NCBI RefSeq assembly: GCF_003337215.1
Contig: NZ_QPIG01000002.1
Coordinates: 372,001 to 436,000 of the forward strand
Source of the DNA: Oceanihabitans sediminis
Lineage (GTDB): Bacteria > Bacteroidota > Bacteroidia > Flavobacteriales > Flavobacteriaceae
Length of the DNA: 64,000 nucleotides
Direction: 5' to 3'
Part shown: one piece after another, positions 62,119 through 64,000 of the stretch
Layout: every line of letters starts with the position of its first letter
How positions within the stretch are numbered: position 1 is the first letter of the stretch
Translations under genes and position numbers: made by a program
The notes under the pieces: model-generated
Told to the model about the DNA's origin: nothing
What the model saw: only the letters and a program-made list of their open reading frames with translations
Databases searched by the model: none

Positions 62119-62514
62119 ATGGATGAACCAATTATCATAGAAAAAATAGAAATGAAAGCATATCTAGAAGCAGTTATTTTAAGTGAAAGCTTGATAGCCC
62201 AGAAACTTAAAGATTTACTTCACAATAAAACCAAAAGTGATAGATACCTAGATAAAGATGTAACAAGTGTCATTAGTTCTATAAGTCGCTATTCTTGGGA
62301 CCAAAGATTAGCCCCTTTTTTAAAAGAACAAGTTTTAGATTGGTGGAAACGCAGATGTACCTTGTTTCATAGTAAAGCTTATGTTTTAAATAGCCTAGAT
62401 AAAAATCAAAAAAAACTAGAAGAACTTGCTATGGATGGTGCATATCTTAACGCACAATTAAATCATATTTTATTTACTTATAAAGAACCTAATGTGATTA
62501 GAGTTTCAGTATAA
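62119..62514 (+). CDS. Small HEPN-like protein (R-x4-H motif)
   Basis: A 131-aa all-helical protein not recognised as a named family. An N-terminal helix (EMKAYLEAVILSESLIAQKL) is followed by a helix pair and VLDWWKRRCTLFHSKAYVL. In this last segment Arg79-x4-His84, following a WWKR helix start, fits the Rx4-6H signature of HEPN ribonuclease domains, and the AVILSESLI helix is also typical of HEPN proteins. It lies 142 bp after the methylase and 18 bp before the ATPase gene, in the same direction. A toxic RNase effector role is possible but untested. Confidence 0.65.
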   Translation: MDEPIIIEKIEMKAYLEAVILSESLIAQKLKDLLHNKTKSDRYLDKDVTSVISSISRYSWDQRLAPFLKEQVLDWWKRRCTLFHSKAYVLNSLDKNQKKLEELAMDGAYLNAQLNHILFTYKEPNVIRVSV

Positions 62515-62532
62515 ACATCTATTAAATAAAAT

Positions 62533-64000
62533 ATGACAGAGAAAGTAATTGACATACAAGACGAAATAGAAAACCTTATACATAAGAATGAGGAAACCTA
62601 TAAGATAAACCCTAACAGAATCATTTCTGATTTTCGTGGCGAAAAACAAACCACCAACGATTATAGAGGGCGTCAATTACTGGAATTACTGCAAAATGCT
62701 GATGATGCCAAAACAGATAAGGTTGGAATTCATTTAGACACCGTTAATAAAATATTACGTGTAGCTAATAATGGTGATAAATTTGATTTAAATGGTATTC
62801 AATCCCTTTTAATTGCCAATTTAAGTTCTAAACATAAAAAAGAATTTATAGGTAATAAAGGTCTGGGCTTTAGATCTATCTTAAATTGGACTTCTGAAAT
62901 TAATATAAAAACCAAAGATTTTACGCTTACCTTTTCACCAGCGTTAGCCAAACAAAGATTTCTGGAGTTTTTTCCAGATACACAAGTTAGAAAAACAATA
63001 CTAGAACAAAACCAAAAGTATTTAGATAAAGCCGAAGTGCCGTTTGCTATTCTGGCATTACCAGAACACAAGGATGGAAACAGCAATCAAAAATGGGAAA
63101 CCATTATTGAATTAAAGTACCACGAAAAATATGAGGATGAAATAATTAAGCAATTAGAAACCATAAGTCCTAAAATTTTACTCTTTCTCAATCACACCAA
63201 CGCTATTGAAATTTCTGGGATTGAACATTTAAACGCAAGCATTACCAGGCACTTTCTAAACGAAGATAAAAGTGAAATTAGGGTTAACGATACCACTTGG
63301 CATATATTCGATTCTGGGGAATTAAAATTCCCAGACAACGACGATAAGTTCTATCAATTTAAAATAGCTTGGCAAGACGATTTAAGTGATGAAGATTCAA
63401 CGTTCTTCTCCTATTTCCCCACCGAGGTAAATACACAATTACCGTTTTTAATTCACGCAACCTTTGAACTCAATCAATCTAGAAACGACTTATTAAAAGG
63501 CGATGTCAATCAATTTTTACTGGAGGAAATAGCAAAGGCAATTGGTGAAATTGCCTTAACAAGAATGAGAAATATGGGTAAAAGTGACTGGAAAGCCTTT
63601 CAGTTTTTGGAACCCTTAAATTACAACAGCAACCCCAAATTAAACGCTTTTTTTGAGAAGCTGTTACAATTACAAACGGAATTGGAAATATACCCTTGTG
63701 TAGATGGCTCGTATTGTATTTTGGAAGAAGCTGTTTTTTACAACGATGAGTTTTCAAATTGGGTTCGTCGCAACAAGGTGGAACAATCATTTGAAGATTT
63801 ATTAATCCCTTTAGAAGATAACGAATTACCAGATGAAGATTTCCGGTATTACACCTATGAAGGTTGGCTAGAAATAATAAATCAAATAAATAATAAAATA
63901 GAGAGCTTACACGAAAGAGCCCTATTGATAGGCTTACTCACCGGATATAAATTTCGCGAAATACATGGTTCAAAAGTTAAATTACCATTACTTCTTGATA
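62533..64000 (+). CDS. Sacsin-type GHKL (Hsp90-like) ATPase, 3' end outside the window
   Basis: An open frame from the ATG at 62533 to the window end, 489 codons without a stop; the C-terminus is beyond the edge. The N-terminal ATPase has RGRQLLELLQNADDAKTDKV (N-box, Glu51, Asn55, Asp57), the G1 box LRVANNGDKFDL (about 75-86), and a GNKGLGFRSIL lid glycine loop (107-117). Then comes a sacsin-like middle region (FSYFPTEVNTQLPFLIHATF, LNQSRNDLLKG). This N-terminal layout is that of sacsin-like ATPases in defence islands. It starts 18 bp after the HEPN-like gene and is the last visible member of the operon. Confidence 0.88.
   Translation, partial: MTEKVIDIQDEIENLIHKNEETYKINPNRIISDFRGEKQTTNDYRGRQLLELLQNADDAKTDKVGIHLDTVNKILRVANNGDKFDLNGIQSLLIANLSSKHKKEFIGNKGLGFRSILNWTSEINIKTKDFTLTFSPALAKQRFLEFFPDTQVRKTILEQNQKYLDKAEVPFAILALPEHKDGNSNQKWETIIELKYHEKYEDEIIKQLETISPKILLFLNHTNAIEISGIEHLNASITRHFLNEDKSEIRVNDTTWHIFDSGELKFPDNDDKFYQFKIAWQDDLSDEDSTFFSYFPTEVNTQLPFLIHATFELNQSRNDLLKGDVNQFLLEEIAKAIGEIALTRMRNMGKSDWKAFQFLEPLNYNSNPKLNAFFEKLLQLQTELEIYPCVDGSYCILEEAVFYNDEFSNWVRRNKVEQSFEDLLIPLEDNELPDEDFRYYTYEGWLEIINQINNKIESLHERALLIGLLTGYKFREIHGSKVKLPLLLD

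Noticed and set aside
1-64000. CRISPR array or rRNA operon
   Set aside because: No regularly spaced direct repeats of 25-40 bp and no 16S, 23S or 5S signatures were seen anywhere in the window.

Overview
The window is a low-GC, densely packed stretch of chromosome from a member of the Bacteroidota, most likely a flavobacterium (family Flavobacteriaceae). The evidence is the AT-rich codon use, the near absence of Shine-Dalgarno sequences, several TAnnTTTG (-7) promoter boxes typical of the phylum, and Bacteroidota-type genes such as an RteC-like regulator, an IntDOT-like tyrosine recombinase and a Prx/Trx/small-protein cluster. No genus or species can be named from the sequence alone.

Positions 1-42,980 are ordinary chromosomal backbone. 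They carry a Crp/Fnr regulator, dnaK, L-serine dehydratase, panB, a pseudouridine synthase, a histidine kinase beside a membrane protein, a YifB/ComM ATPase, a nitronate monooxygenase-like enzyme, a YheT hydrolase, adenine deaminase, dsbD, tilS, a pabB-like gene, a DEAD-box helicase, a class A penicillin-binding protein, lpd, an S41 peptidase, a divergent lrp/methionine gamma-lyase-like pair and an NhaC antiporter. These are followed by a peroxiredoxin-thioredoxin cluster with tpx, a DAG-kinase-family protein, ftsK, lolA-like, lptF/G, ribB(A), a DegT aminotransferase and a nitroreductase. The RibBA-like protein has lost every recognisable GTP cyclohydrolase II zinc cysteine.

At 42,897-42,981 lies tRNA-Ser(UGA). 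Directly behind it begins an integrated element that runs past the right edge of the window. Its left module holds a tyrosine recombinase, an RteC-like protein, an excisionase-like HTH protein, and a DnaD-like/DnaC-like pair that may load a helicase for element replication. Then comes a HipB-HipS-HipT three-part toxin-antitoxin operon with three operator-like palindromes about 40 bp apart in front of it.

From 49,865 to the end is a very large co-directional defence-type operon: a 1721-aa DEAD/DUF1998 helicase with a Vsr/DUF559-like C-terminus (DruE-like), a SNF2 helicase (DrmD-like), a 1376-aa Eco57I-type adenine methylase (DrmMI-like), a small HEPN-like protein with an R-x4-H motif, and a sacsin-type GHKL ATPase cut by the window end. 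This gene set looks like a hybrid of Druantia and class 1 DISARM, with a HEPN protein and a sacsin ATPase added. It is the best candidate here for an undescribed system. The methylase appears to be the self-marking part, the two helicases the sensing or translocating parts, and the HEPN and/or GHKL proteins possible effectors; all of these roles are inferred.

No stretch longer than about 300 bases lacks a gene. The longest gap (42,982-43,254) holds a terminator and inverted repeats in front of the integrase. No rRNA, CRISPR array, insertion sequence or replication origin was seen.
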